From: Bradyrhizobium sp. WSM471
GTDB taxonomy: Bacteria > Pseudomonadota > Alphaproteobacteria > Rhizobiales > Xanthobacteraceae
Direction: 5' to 3'
Assembly (NCBI RefSeq): GCF_000244915.1
Contig: NZ_CM001442.1
Location: forward strand, 4,464,001 to 4,528,000
Length of the DNA: 64,000 nt
Notes under the pieces: generated by a model
The model's database searches: none
What the model saw: the letters and a program-made list of their open reading frames with translations, nothing else
Told to the model about the DNA's origin: nothing
Shown: positions 25,697 to 33,640 of the stretch, one piece after another
Numbering within the stretch: position 1 is the stretch's first letter
Layout of the letters: the number at the start of each line of letters is the position of its first letter
Translations under genes and position numbers: made by a program

Positions 25697-26644
25697 TCAG
25701 GATCCCGCCAGCCATTTCGGTACCCAGCGCTCCGGCCGCGGCGCGCGGGCAAGATCGGCTTGCGCCTCCGACAGCTTCGCAGGCTCGCCGTCGATGCTCG
25801 GGCGCACATCGTACTCGAAGTTCGGCATGACGCGCCCGTCGGCATAGAGGCCGAATTTCATCGCGTACCACAGCCCGAGCTCGGGCTGCGCGCGGCGCAT
25901 CTCCTCACGCAGATCGCGCAGCAGGGATTCAATCGAGGCGGCTTCCTCGAACGGCTGCGGCCCGCGCGACAGGACGCGCGCCTCGTACTGCTTGCCGACG
26001 ATCGCGATCTCGAAATTCGTCTTGTCCCAGGGCTTCTTGCCCTTCGGCAGATGCGCGGCGAGGCGCCAGCCGAGTTCGGCCATCAAGCGATGATTGGCCC
26101 AATAGTCTTCGCGATCACGGCTCCATTTTTCCACGAAGCCGCGAAAGTCGGGCAGCTCCGACGGATCGTCATCGGGCGCCGCCATCTCCCCGCTCAGCCG
26201 TCCGGTGAGCCATTGCGCGAGCTCGACCGTCTGGCATTCGACATCGTCATGCGGCTTGAGATCGCTCCAGGCCTTGTCGAACTGTTGCGACGTCAACTTC
26301 GCGAGCAGGCCGTCGAGACTGGGCGCCAGCAGCTCGTAGTCGCCCTCGGACCCAAGCCCCACGATCGGCGGATTGTCGCGGTCGAGACCCGCGCCATACC
26401 AGCCGCCAACAGCCGAGCCATCCGGCAGCCGCATGAACAGCGAAAACCTGTCGCGCAATGGACTACCGTCGACAATCGGAGCGTGATCGGAGAATTGGCC
26501 TTGCAAGGAAAAGCAGCCGACGCTGCCCCAGGGGCGCCCGTTCAGCCACCCGGCGAAGTCGACCAGGAGCGACGGTGCCTCGACACCCGGCGGAAACGCG
26601 CCGCGAATGCTGTCGAGGTCGATCGGATAAGGCGTCTCGGACAA
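25697..26644 (-). CDS. SUKH/YezG-like immunity-type protein, uncharacterised
   Basis: A 315-residue cytoplasmic protein. The N-terminal half resembles SMI1/KNR4 (SUKH) proteins: an acidic domain with LPDGSAVGGWYG and PPIVGLGSEGDYELLAPSLD. The C-terminal ~110 residues resemble the YezG/DUF600 immunity fold, with LGLWYAMKFGLYADGRV followed by FEYDVRP. Both families often act as antitoxins against nuclease or other secreted toxins, but no toxin gene is adjacent. The start is a TTG without a clear ribosome binding site, so the true N-terminus may be further in. Assignment is by eye and moderate. Confidence 0.55.
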   Translation of the reverse strand: MSETPYPIDLDSIRGAFPPGVEAPSLLVDFAGWLNGRPWGSVGCFSLQGQFSDHAPIVDGSPLRDRFSLFMRLPDGSAVGGWYGAGLDRDNPPIVGLGSEGDYELLAPSLDGLLAKLTSQQFDKAWSDLKPHDDVECQTVELAQWLTGRLSGEMAAPDDDPSELPDFRGFVEKWSRDREDYWANHRLMAELGWRLAAHLPKGKKPWDKTNFEIAIVGKQYEARVLSRGPQPFEEAASIESLLRDLREEMRRAQPELGLWYAMKFGLYADGRVMPNFEYDVRPSIDGEPAKLSEAQADLARAPRPERWVPKWLAGS

Positions 26645-26814
26645 GGCTTTAAACTATCTGGTTGGTCCCGCCCCTCTTGGTCTGAACCGTCATGCGGTCG
26701 GTTCGAACCAATTCGCGTCCTGTGATCACAAACGCGCTAGAGACGTAATGGTTTCCAGGCACGCATCTCTCTCCTGCCCATGCACGCTGGGCGGGTGGTC
26801 TGTAAAGCGCCCGC

Positions 26815-26844
26815 TTGACAAGCCGCACCATTCGCCTGTATTGC
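26815..26844 (+). promoter_or_regulatory. Promoter of the arginine leader-argD unit
   Basis: TTGACA at 26815-26820 and TATTGC at 26839-26844 are separated by 18 bp, a good vegetative sigma-factor promoter. The predicted transcription start, 6-8 bp after the -10, falls at about 26851-26853, right at the leader-peptide ATG, so the leader would be translated from a nearly leaderless mRNA. Confidence 0.7.
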
Positions 26845-26852
26845 CGCGCCCC

Positions 26853-26945
26853 ATGATCAACGCTCGGACCCATCAGCGCACCGAAATGCTCCGCCGTCGC
26901 TTCCCCGACGATGAGAGGGTGCGCTATGTCCGACGACGCCGCTGA
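26853..26945 (+). CDS. Arginine-rich leader peptide, 30 aa
   Basis: A 30-codon frame starts with MINARTHQRTEMLRRRF and ends in four consecutive Arg codons before TGA. Eleven of 30 residues are Arg (5, 9, 14-16, 22, 24, 27-30), encoded by CGG, CGC, CGT, CGA and AGG codons. It has no Shine-Dalgarno sequence, but the predicted transcription start is at the ATG, as in the leaderless trpL peptides of rhizobia. It is followed by a terminator and then an acetylornithine aminotransferase gene. It is best explained as a leader peptide whose translation speed senses charged tRNA-Arg. Confidence 0.65.
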   Translation: MINARTHQRTEMLRRRFPDDERVRYVRRRR

Positions 26946-27003
26946 AGCACTGAATTCAGCGTCAGTTTTCGAAAAGGCCGCACCCGCAAGGTGCGGCCTT
27001 TTT
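26875..27003 (+). promoter_or_regulatory. Transcription attenuator (1:2, 2:3 and 3:4 pairings) before argD
   Basis: Four segments are visible. Segment 1 is AGCGCACC (26875-26882). Segment 2 is GGGTGCGCT (26917-26925). Segment 3 is CGCACCC (26979-26985). Segment 4 is GGTGCGGCCTTTT (26990-27002). Segments 1:2 pair over 8 bp and 2:3 over 7 bp. The 3:4 hairpin (26972-27002) is a perfect 13-bp intrinsic terminator with a 5-nt loop and a T-tract. A ribosome stalled at Arg codons 14-16 would cover segment 1, let 2:3 form and prevent termination. One that reaches the stop codon would cover segment 2 and let the terminator form. Confidence 0.7.
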
Positions 27004-27046
27004 GCTTTTCGCGCGCCCTTTTCCCCCGCCTCCAGAGGAGTTCGAC

Positions 27047-28243
27047 ATGACCAGCGCCACCCATCCGTATGACGCATTGATGGACATCACCGCCCGGCCC
27101 AAGGCCGTGTTCGTCCGCGGCGCCGGCTCCTACCTCTGGGATGACAGCCGCAAGCGCTATCTCGATTTCGTGCAGGGCTGGGCCGTCAACTGCCTCGGCC
27201 ACTCCCCGCCCGCAATCGCCGACGCGCTTGCCGCGCAGGCCAAGCGGCTGCTGACGCCAAGCCCGGCCTTCTACAACGAACCGAGCTTGAAGCTCGCTGA
27301 GCAGCTTGTCGCAAACAGCGCGTTCGACCAGGTGTTCTTCGCCAATTCCGGTGCGGAAGCCAACGAGGGCGCGATCAAGCTCGCGCGCAAATATGGCGGC
27401 ATCCACAGAGGCGGCGCGTTCGAGATCATCAGCTTCGAAGGCGGCTTTCACGGGCGCACCTTGGCGACGATGTCGGCCTCGGGCAAGAAGGCCTTTGAGC
27501 CGCTGTTCGAGCCGAAGGTCGCCGGCTTCAAGAAGGCGAAACTCAACGACATTGCTTCAGTCAAAAAGCTGATCAACGACAACACCGTCGCTGTGATGCT
27601 CGAGCCGATCCAGGGTGAATCAGGCGTATGGCCGGCGACCGATCAGTTCTTGCAGGAGTTGCGCGCCCTCACCGACGCGCACGGCCTCCTCCTGATCTTC
27701 GACGAGATCCAGACCGGCATGGGCCGGACCGGCAAGCTCTTCCACTACGAGCACACCGGCGTCGCGCCCGATATCATGACGCTCGGCAAGGGCATCGGCG
27801 GCGGCGTGCCGCTCGCGGCGCTGCTCGCGACCGAACGCGCGGCCTGCTTCGAGCACGGTGACCAGGGCGGCACGTTCAACGGCAACCCGATCATGTGCGC
27901 GGTGGGGCTCGCGGTGCTCGACGAAGTCAGCAAGCCGGACTTCCTGAAGACGGCGACCGAAACCGGGCTGCTGCTCGAAAGCGAATTGCAGAAGGTCTCG
28001 GCGCGGCACGGGCTCGGCGAAGTGCGAGGCCGCGGGCTCCTGCTGGCGCTCGACCTCAAGCTGCCGATCGCACCCGGCATCGTCGCGCAGGCTTTCGAGG
28101 CCGGCGTGCTCCTCAACGCGCCGCAGGTCGACACGCTGCGCTTCATGCCGGCGCTGAACGTCACGCGGGCCGAGATCGCCGAGATGATCGATTGTCTGGA
28201 CGGGATTTTGACCAGGGCAGGCGCGGCACGGCGCGTGGCGTGA
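27047..28243 (+). CDS. argD: Acetylornithine/ornithine aminotransferase (ArgD family)
   Basis: A 398-residue class-III PLP aminotransferase. The start has AGAGGAG 6 nt upstream. Visible motifs are [17 protein letters not shown] (cofactor phosphate binding), the FHGRT turn, EPIQGESGV, the [16 protein letters not shown] segment with the PLP-contacting Asp, and the Schiff-base Lys in LGKGIGGG. ArgD converts N-acetylglutamate semialdehyde to N-acetylornithine in arginine synthesis. Ornithine or succinyldiaminopimelate transaminase are possible alternatives, but the arginine-rich attenuator upstream favours arginine synthesis. No other arg gene is adjacent, so it may be a second copy. Confidence 0.82.
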   Translation: MTSATHPYDALMDITARPKAVFVRGAGSYLWDDSRKRYLDFVQGWAVNCLGHSPPAIADALAAQAKRLLTPSPAFYNEPSLKLAEQLVANSAFDQVFFANSGAEANEGAIKLARKYGGIHRGGAFEIISFEGGFHGRTLATMSASGKKAFEPLFEPKVAGFKKAKLNDIASVKKLINDNTVAVMLEPIQGESGVWPATDQFLQELRALTDAHGLLLIFDEIQTGMGRTGKLFHYEHTGVAPDIMTLGKGIGGGVPLAALLATERAACFEHGDQGGTFNGNPIMCAVGLAVLDEVSKPDFLKTATETGLLLESELQKVSARHGLGEVRGRGLLLALDLKLPIAPGIVAQAFEAGVLLNAPQVDTLRFMPALNVTRAEIAEMIDCLDGILTRAGAARRVA

Positions 28244-28250
28244 CGCGTTC

Positions 28251-28334
28251 GTCATTGCGAGGAGCGAAGCGACGAAGCAATCCAGACTGCCTCGACGGAA
28301 AGAGTCTGGATTGCTTCGCTTCGCTCGCAATGAC
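28251..28334. repeat. Palindromic intergenic repeat (CATTGCGAG...CTCGCAATG type)
   Basis: GTCATTGCGAGGAGCGAAGC...AAGCAATCCAGACT is mirrored by AGTCTGGATTGCTTCG...GCTCGCAATGAC around a short central spacer. This is a long imperfect inverted repeat of a type that I know as widespread in Bradyrhizobium and related genomes. It lies between convergent argD and the quinone oxidoreductase gene and could act as a bidirectional terminator-like hairpin. Confidence 0.8.
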
Positions 28335-28340
28335 GGTGAG

Positions 28341-29315
28341 TTACGGCTTCAGGATCGACGCGCCGGTGGTCTTGCGGCTTTCGAGATCGATATGCGCCTT
28401 GGCGGCGTCCTTGAGCGCGTAGGCATGGTTGATCGGCACGTGCAGCTTGCCGTTGATCACGGCGGCGAACAGCGTGTCGGCGCCTTCCAGCAACTCCTTG
28501 CGGGTGCCGATGTAGTCGTTGAGCTTGGGCCGGGTCGCAAACAGCGAGCCGTGAGTGTTGAGCTCGGCGATCGAGAATGGCGGCACCGGGCCCGAGGCAT
28601 TGCCGAAGGAGACGAACATCCCGCGCGGCTTCAGGCAGGACAGCGAGCCCGGGAACGTCGCCTTGCCGACGCCGTCATAGACCACATCGCAACCCTCGTT
28701 GCGGCTGATCTGTTTGACGCGCGCGACGAAGTCTTCCTCGTTGTAGAGGATGACATGGTCGCAGCCATTGGCCTCGGCAAGCGCAGCCTTCTCGCGCGAG
28801 CCGACGGTGCCGATGACGTGGGCACCCATTGCCCTCGCCCATTGGCAGGCGAGCAGGCCGATGCCGCCGGCCGCGGCATGGATCAGCACGCGATGATGCG
28901 GCTCGACCTTGAAGGTCTTGTGCAGGAGATACCAGACCGTCAACCCCTTCAGCATCAGCACGGCGCCCTGCTCGTAGGTGATGTGGTCGGGCAGCTTGAC
29001 CAGCCGCTCCCAGGGGATGTTGCGCTCCCCGGTATAGGCGCCGAGATTGTGGTAGTAGGCGACGCGGTCGCCCGGATGGAAATTCGTCACGCCCGGCCCG
29101 ACTGCGAGAACCTCGCCCGAGGCCTCGTTGCCGGCGATGAAGGGCAGCCCCGGCGCCTTGTAGAGGCCGGTGCGGTAATAGACGTCGATGAAATTCAGGC
29201 CGACGGCATGCTGGCGGATGCGCACCTCGCCGGGCCCGGGCGCCGGAACATCGACGCTCTCATAGACCAGGGCTTCGGGGCCTCCGACCTTGTGCACACG
29301 GACGGCTTTGGTCAT
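28341..29315 (-). CDS. NADPH:quinone oxidoreductase (Qor-like, zinc-free MDR family)
   Basis: A 324-residue medium-chain dehydrogenase/reductase. The ATG at 29315 has AGGAGG 7 nt upstream; a GTG one codon earlier is less well spaced. The N-terminal GroES-like domain has PGPGEVRIRQHAVGLNFID and lacks zinc ligands. The Rossmann motif is AAAGGIGLLACQWAR, and VIGTVGSREKAALA follows. Such enzymes reduce quinones or enones with NADPH by one electron, with a detoxification role. Length and motifs are normal. It appears to be a single-gene unit. Confidence 0.9.
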   Translation of the reverse strand: MTKAVRVHKVGGPEALVYESVDVPAPGPGEVRIRQHAVGLNFIDVYYRTGLYKAPGLPFIAGNEASGEVLAVGPGVTNFHPGDRVAYYHNLGAYTGERNIPWERLVKLPDHITYEQGAVLMLKGLTVWYLLHKTFKVEPHHRVLIHAAAGGIGLLACQWARAMGAHVIGTVGSREKAALAEANGCDHVILYNEEDFVARVKQISRNEGCDVVYDGVGKATFPGSLSCLKPRGMFVSFGNASGPVPPFSIAELNTHGSLFATRPKLNDYIGTRKELLEGADTLFAAVINGKLHVPINHAYALKDAAKAHIDLESRKTTGASILKP

Positions 29316-29390
29316 CACCTGACCTCCTCTTCTCGCGGGCCAGCGAAAGACATCGCGCCCGCCTTGTCAACTCGACGCCGGCTGGAACGC

Positions 29391-30125
29391 CTAGACCGAC
29401 CGCTTGCGGGTGTTCCTGCGGTTGCGTTTCGCCAGCACGTTGAAGAACTCGACCGCCGCCGAGAACGCAATCGCGAAATAGATGTAGCCGCGCGGGATGT
29501 GGAATTGGAATCCGTCCGCAACCAGCGCGACGCCGATCAGCACCAGGAAGGCCAGCGCCAGCATTTTCGTTGTCGGGTGCTCCGCGACGAATCGCGACAC
29601 CGGCCCGGCCGAAATGTACATGATCAGGCAGGCGATCACGACGGCCGCGATCATGATCTCGATGTCCTGCGCCATGCCGATCGCCGTGATGATCGAGTCC
29701 AGCGAGAATACGATGTCGATGATCACGATCTGGACGATGACCCAGAAGAAAGCGTTACGAGGGGACTTCGCGTCGCCCGCGCCCTCGTCGGCTTCGACCT
29801 CGCCATGGATCTCGTGCGTCGCCTTCGCGATCAGGAACAGGCCGCCGCCGATCAGGATGAGGTCGCGCCAGGAGAAGCCGTAACCCGAAAACGAAAACAC
29901 CGGCGCGGTCAGGCCGATCAGCCAGACCAGGACGCTGAGCAGGATGATGCGGAAGATCAACGCCAGCGCGAGCCCGATCTGGCGGGCGCGGTGCGCCTGC
30001 TTCTCGGGAATGCGCGAGACGATCACCGACAGGAAGATGACGTTGTCGATGCCGAGCACGATCTCGAGCGCGGTCAAAGTGAGGAGCGCGGCCCAGGCTT
30101 CGGGGCTGGTCAACAGGTGCATCAT
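29391..30125 (-). CDS. TerC/YjbE family membrane protein
   Basis: A 244-residue integral membrane protein with about seven hydrophobic helices. The family signatures LEIVLGIDNVIFLSVI and IIDIVFSLDSIITAIG contain the paired Asp residues thought to bind metal. TerC-family proteins are linked to tellurite resistance, manganese export (MntX/Alx-like) and metal loading of secreted proteins. The start ATG overlaps the pcs stop by 4 bp, so the two are translationally coupled. The C-terminus is very basic (AKRNRRNTRKRSV) and cytoplasmic. Confidence 0.88.
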   Translation of the reverse strand: MMHLLTSPEAWAALLTLTALEIVLGIDNVIFLSVIVSRIPEKQAHRARQIGLALALIFRIILLSVLVWLIGLTAPVFSFSGYGFSWRDLILIGGGLFLIAKATHEIHGEVEADEGAGDAKSPRNAFFWVIVQIVIIDIVFSLDSIITAIGMAQDIEIMIAAVVIACLIMYISAGPVSRFVAEHPTTKMLALAFLVLIGVALVADGFQFHIPRGYIYFAIAFSAAVEFFNVLAKRNRRNTRKRSV

Positions 30126-30847
30126 GCGAAGGATCTTGTCAGCCGTATCAATGCGTCGCTGAAGCTGATCCAGAGCGCGATCGCGCAGAGCGCGACAGTC
30201 ACGCCGGTGCCGACGCGAAAGTCCATCTGCAGCGTGTAGAAGGAGAGCAGAGCCCAGATGGCAATCAGCGTCATCGTCAGCCAGCGCAGCCGCACGACGC
30301 GCACCGGATGCAGCACGTGGAACGGCACGAAGGTCAGCACCACCAGGGCCGCTACCAGCAGTGTCGACAGCAGCGGCGGCCAGTGCAGCAGGAACAGGTA
30401 GAACGCCGCCGCATTCCACAGCGCCGGAAAACCGCGAAAATGATTATCGTCCGCCTTCATGCGCAGATCGGCGAAATATAATGCGCTGGTGACGATGATG
30501 GCGACGCCGAGCAAGGGAGCCGCGACCGGCAGCAGCAAGCCGCTGGCCACGATCGCATAGGCCGGCACAAAGACGTAGGTGACGAAATCGACCACGAGAT
30601 CGAGCACGTCGCCCGACCAGTTCGGCTGCACGTCCTTGACGTTGAGCCGGCGCGCGATCGGCCCGTCGATCGCGTCGATGATGAGGGCGACGCCCAGCCA
30701 CTGAAACATCGCCGCCCAGTGCTCGCGCACGGCCTCAAGCATCGCCAGCAGCGCGATCGCCGCACCGAACGCGGTGAAGATATGCACCGAGAAGGCAGCG
30801 GCGCGGATCGCGGGCCTGGGCTTCAGGGAATCCTCTTGGCTGTCCAT
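30122..30847 (-). CDS. pcs: Phosphatidylcholine synthase
   Basis: A 241-residue membrane enzyme that condenses choline with CDP-diacylglycerol to phosphatidylcholine, a pathway typical of rhizobia and other host-associated bacteria. The CDP-alcohol phosphotransferase motif is DGPIAR, followed by WSGDVLDLVVDF. Around eight membrane segments follow. The ATG at 30847 gives the usual family length; upstream in-frame ATG and GTG codons add 14 and 20 residues and cannot be excluded. FHVLHPVRVVRLR is typical of bacterial Pcs. terC overlaps its end. Confidence 0.92.
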   Translation of the reverse strand: MDSQEDSLKPRPAIRAAAFSVHIFTAFGAAIALLAMLEAVREHWAAMFQWLGVALIIDAIDGPIARRLNVKDVQPNWSGDVLDLVVDFVTYVFVPAYAIVASGLLLPVAAPLLGVAIIVTSALYFADLRMKADDNHFRGFPALWNAAAFYLFLLHWPPLLSTLLVAALVVLTFVPFHVLHPVRVVRLRWLTMTLIAIWALLSFYTLQMDFRVGTGVTVALCAIALWISFSDALIRLTRSFA

Positions 30848-30976
30848 GGCTTCTGCTATCAGAATGACACCGGTTTGCACATAAGCCATTGCGGCGTCCG
30901 GTCGCACAATTCGTCATAAAATCAGGGAAATATCAGCGGGCTTGAATTTGCTGCGGGGCGTGTCCAATGTCGTTCC

Positions 30977-32161
30977 ATGACAGATGCATCGACACTCTTT
31001 GACGCGGCCGTGATCGGCGGCGGACCGGCGGGACTTAGCGCGGCCATCGCATTGGCGCAGGCGGGCGCACGGACCGCGCTGGTGGCGCGTCGCGTGCCCT
31101 ATGCCGACAATCGCACTACGGCGCTACTCGGTGCCTCCGTCGATCTGCTGGAGAGCCTCGACGTCTGGCCGCGCTGCAAGGACAAGGCGGCCGCGCTCGA
31201 AATCATGCGGCTCGTCGACGACACCGGCCGGCTGTTTCGCAGCCCGGAGGTCCGGTTCTCCTGCCACGAAATCGGCCTCGATGCCTTCGGCTACAACATC
31301 GACAACCGCTCGCTGATGCTGGCGCTGGAAGCGCGCGCGGCCGAACTGCCCCAGGTCGTCCGTTTCGATGACGAGGCCGAAACTGTGATCATCGAAGCCG
31401 ATGACGTCGCCATCCGCACCGCCGCTGCGCAATTCCTCTCGGCCCGCCTCGTGGTCGGCGCCGACGGCCGGCATTCGCTGTGCCGCGAAGCCTCCGGCAT
31501 CGCGGTGACGCGGCGCGAGCTGACCCAGACGGCGCTGACCTTCAATGTCGGCCACGCGCGGCCCCATCGCAACGTCTCGACCGAGTTCCACACGCCGCAT
31601 GGCCCTTGCGTGTTCGTGCCCCTGCCCGGCGATCGCTCCAGCGTCGTCTGGGTCTCGGCGCCTGCGGACGCCGAGCGGCTTCGCGGCCTGAGCGATGAGG
31701 AATTGTCCGCCGCGATCGAGAAGCAGTCGCATTCGATCCTCGGACGGATGACGGTCGAGCCGGGCCGCCATCTGTTCCCGCTGGCGATCGAGCGTCCAAA
31801 ATCCTTTGGCCGCGACCGCATCGCGCTGGTCGGCGAAGCCGCCCATGTGGTTCCCCCCATCGGCGCCCAGGGTCTCAATCTCGGCCTGCGCGATGCCGCC
31901 GACATTGCGAGGCTTGCAGGCGAGGCCATCGCGTCAGGCCAGGATCCTGGCGCAGCAGACGTGCTCAAGCGTTACGACCGGGCCCGGCGTCCGGACATCC
32001 TGAGCCGGACCTTTGCGATCGACATCGCCAACCGCTCGCTGCTCAACGATTTCCTCCCGCTGCAGCCGGTCCGCGCGGTCGGCATGCACCTGCTCGGCGC
32101 GATCGGCCCGCTCCGGCGTTTTGCAATGCGCGAGGGGCTCACGCCGACTTGGCGGAAGTAA
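30977..32161 (+). CDS. UbiH/UbiF-type FAD monooxygenase
   Basis: A 394-residue class A flavin monooxygenase. The FAD-binding GGGPAGLSAAIALAQAG lies at the N-terminus, the DG motif near the middle is LVVGADGRHSLCREASGI, and the C-terminal GD-like motif is IALVGEAAHVVPPIGAQGLNLGLRDA (split), where the usual GDAAH is GEAAH. It belongs to the ubiquinone-ring hydroxylases (UbiH/F/I/L group in alphaproteobacteria). Which ring position it hydroxylates cannot be told from sequence alone. Divergent from pcs. Confidence 0.88.
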   Translation: MTDASTLFDAAVIGGGPAGLSAAIALAQAGARTALVARRVPYADNRTTALLGASVDLLESLDVWPRCKDKAAALEIMRLVDDTGRLFRSPEVRFSCHEIGLDAFGYNIDNRSLMLALEARAAELPQVVRFDDEAETVIIEADDVAIRTAAAQFLSARLVVGADGRHSLCREASGIAVTRRELTQTALTFNVGHARPHRNVSTEFHTPHGPCVFVPLPGDRSSVVWVSAPADAERLRGLSDEELSAAIEKQSHSILGRMTVEPGRHLFPLAIERPKSFGRDRIALVGEAAHVVPPIGAQGLNLGLRDAADIARLAGEAIASGQDPGAADVLKRYDRARRPDILSRTFAIDIANRSLLNDFLPLQPVRAVGMHLLGAIGPLRRFAMREGLTPTWRK

Positions 32162-32168
32162 CCGCCGC

Positions 32169-33122
32169 TCAAGGAAACGCCAACCGGCCAGTCTGGATCG
32201 CCCACATCACGCTGGTCAGCGTAACCACGGACGCAAAGGTCCCGAGCAACACCGCGACGGAGGCAGACTCGATCCAGGCGTCGTTCTGCCGGGCGATGAC
32301 GAACACGTTCAGCGCCGGCGGCAGCGAGGCCATCAGCACGGCGGTCGCGGCCCAGGGCTGCGCGAACGGGCCGAACGCCAGCATCAGGCCGAACGCTGCG
32401 AGCGGATGGACCAGGAGCTTGATCGCGATCACGCCCGGCACCTCCCACGGGACCCGATCGAACGGACGGAGCGCCACGGTCACGCCGAGCACGAACAGCG
32501 CGGTCGGGGCGGCTGCGTTCTGGAGGAACGTGATGGTGCGATCGAGCGCGACCGGCATCTCGACATGCAGCGATGCGAAGGCCGCGCCGAAACAGGCCGA
32601 CATGATCAGCGGGTTGAGCACGATCTGCTTCAGCACGACGCCGAAGGCATGCACGATCGAGGGATGATCGCGGTCGGAAAGCTCGATCAGCAGCGGCACG
32701 ATCGTGAACAGGAAGATGCTGTCGCAGCAGAAGATCAGCGCAGTCGGCGCCGAGGCCTTCGGCCCGAGCACGGCAAGCGCCAGCCCCGGTCCCATGTAGC
32801 CGATATTGCCGTAGCCGCCGGAGAGCCCGGCGAGCGTCGCCTCGCGCAGCGTCAGCCCGCCGAGAACCTTGCCGACGACCAGCGCGAGTGTGAACGCCGC
32901 AACGGTCGACAGCGTGGTCGCGACCAGGAATGGCGGGTTGTTCAATTCCGAGAACGGCGTCTTCGACATGATCGCAAACAGCAGCGCCGGCAGCGACACA
33001 TAGAGCAGGAAGAAGTTCATCCAGGCGAGGCCCGATTCCGGCAGCGATTTGACCTTGCCACAGGCGAATCCAACGAAGATCAAGCCGAAATAAGGTAGAG
33101 CCAGATTGAGGATATCGACCAT
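32169..33122 (-). CDS. AEC family transporter (auxin-efflux-carrier type)
   Basis: A 317-residue inner membrane protein with about ten transmembrane helices in two halves, typical of the AEC/MdcF family. Conserved features are the N-terminal ALPYFGLIFVGFACG, the mid-protein GNIGYMGPGL with its Asn-Pro-like break, and the C-terminal half containing ASLPPALNVFVIARQ. Family members export or import dicarboxylates, malonate or auxin-like acids. Substrate unknown here. It converges on the UbiH-like gene with a 7-bp gap and lies back to back with hspQ. Confidence 0.88.
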   Translation of the reverse strand: MVDILNLALPYFGLIFVGFACGKVKSLPESGLAWMNFFLLYVSLPALLFAIMSKTPFSELNNPPFLVATTLSTVAAFTLALVVGKVLGGLTLREATLAGLSGGYGNIGYMGPGLALAVLGPKASAPTALIFCCDSIFLFTIVPLLIELSDRDHPSIVHAFGVVLKQIVLNPLIMSACFGAAFASLHVEMPVALDRTITFLQNAAAPTALFVLGVTVALRPFDRVPWEVPGVIAIKLLVHPLAAFGLMLAFGPFAQPWAATAVLMASLPPALNVFVIARQNDAWIESASVAVLLGTFASVVTLTSVMWAIQTGRLAFP

Positions 33123-33228
33123 TGATGAAGCGTTTTCTGAAGATTGGGGGGTTATCTGCCCCGCAACCGCGGGTTAATTCCAGATCAGGGCACTAGCATC
33201 GGCCACAATCCTGGTCTATCGACGGGGA

Positions 33229-33561
33229 ATGATTAAAGCGCGGACCGCCAAATTCCAGATCGGACAGGTCGTGCGCCACCGGATCTTCTCGTTCCGGGGC
33301 GTGATCTTCGACATCGATCCGGAATTCAACAACACCGAGGAGTGGTGGCTGTCGATCCCCGAGGAGGTGCGGCCCCACAAGGACCAGCCGTTCTATCACC
33401 TGCTCGCGGAGAACTCGGAATCGGAATACGTCGCCTATGTCTCCGAGCAGAATCTCGTGCCGGACGATTCCGGCGAGCCCGTCCGGCATTCCCAGGTCGC
33501 CGAGATCTTCGTCAAGGACAAGACCGGCGGCTATCGCCCGCGCAATCCGTCGCTGAACTGA
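33229..33561 (+). CDS. hspQ: Heat shock protein HspQ
   Basis: A 110-residue protein matching HspQ (hemimethylated-DNA-binding YccV-like domain): AKFQIGQVVRHRIFSFRGVI, DIDPEF, the WWLSIPEEVRP turn, QPFYHLLAE and YVAYVSEQNLVPD. HspQ is a heat-induced specificity factor for Lon-type proteolysis in enterobacteria; in alphaproteobacteria the same role is assumed. It is a single-gene unit with GACGGGGA before the ATG, and it ends at a shared bidirectional terminator. Confidence 0.93.
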   Translation: MIKARTAKFQIGQVVRHRIFSFRGVIFDIDPEFNNTEEWWLSIPEEVRPHKDQPFYHLLAENSESEYVAYVSEQNLVPDDSGEPVRHSQVAEIFVKDKTGGYRPRNPSLN

Positions 33562-33588
33562 GTTTTCGCAGCCATCAACTGGCCAGCA

Positions 33589-33618
33589 AAAAAGGCGCTC
33601 GAAACCGAGCGCCTTTTT
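33589..33618. terminator. Bidirectional intrinsic terminator, hspQ / ialB
   Basis: A perfect 13-bp stem, AAAAAGGCGCTCG with CGAGCGCCTTTTT around AAAC, carries A/T tracts on both sides. It can therefore stop transcripts from hspQ (plus) and from the convergent IalB gene (minus). Confidence 0.92.
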
Positions 33619-33640
33619 CATGTCCGGGATCGGGCCCCGA

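Noticed and set aside
28311..30239. A 642-codon plus-strand frame
   Set aside because: Antisense to the quinone oxidoreductase and TerC genes, which have clear motifs; the frame has the composition of a GC-rich mirror.
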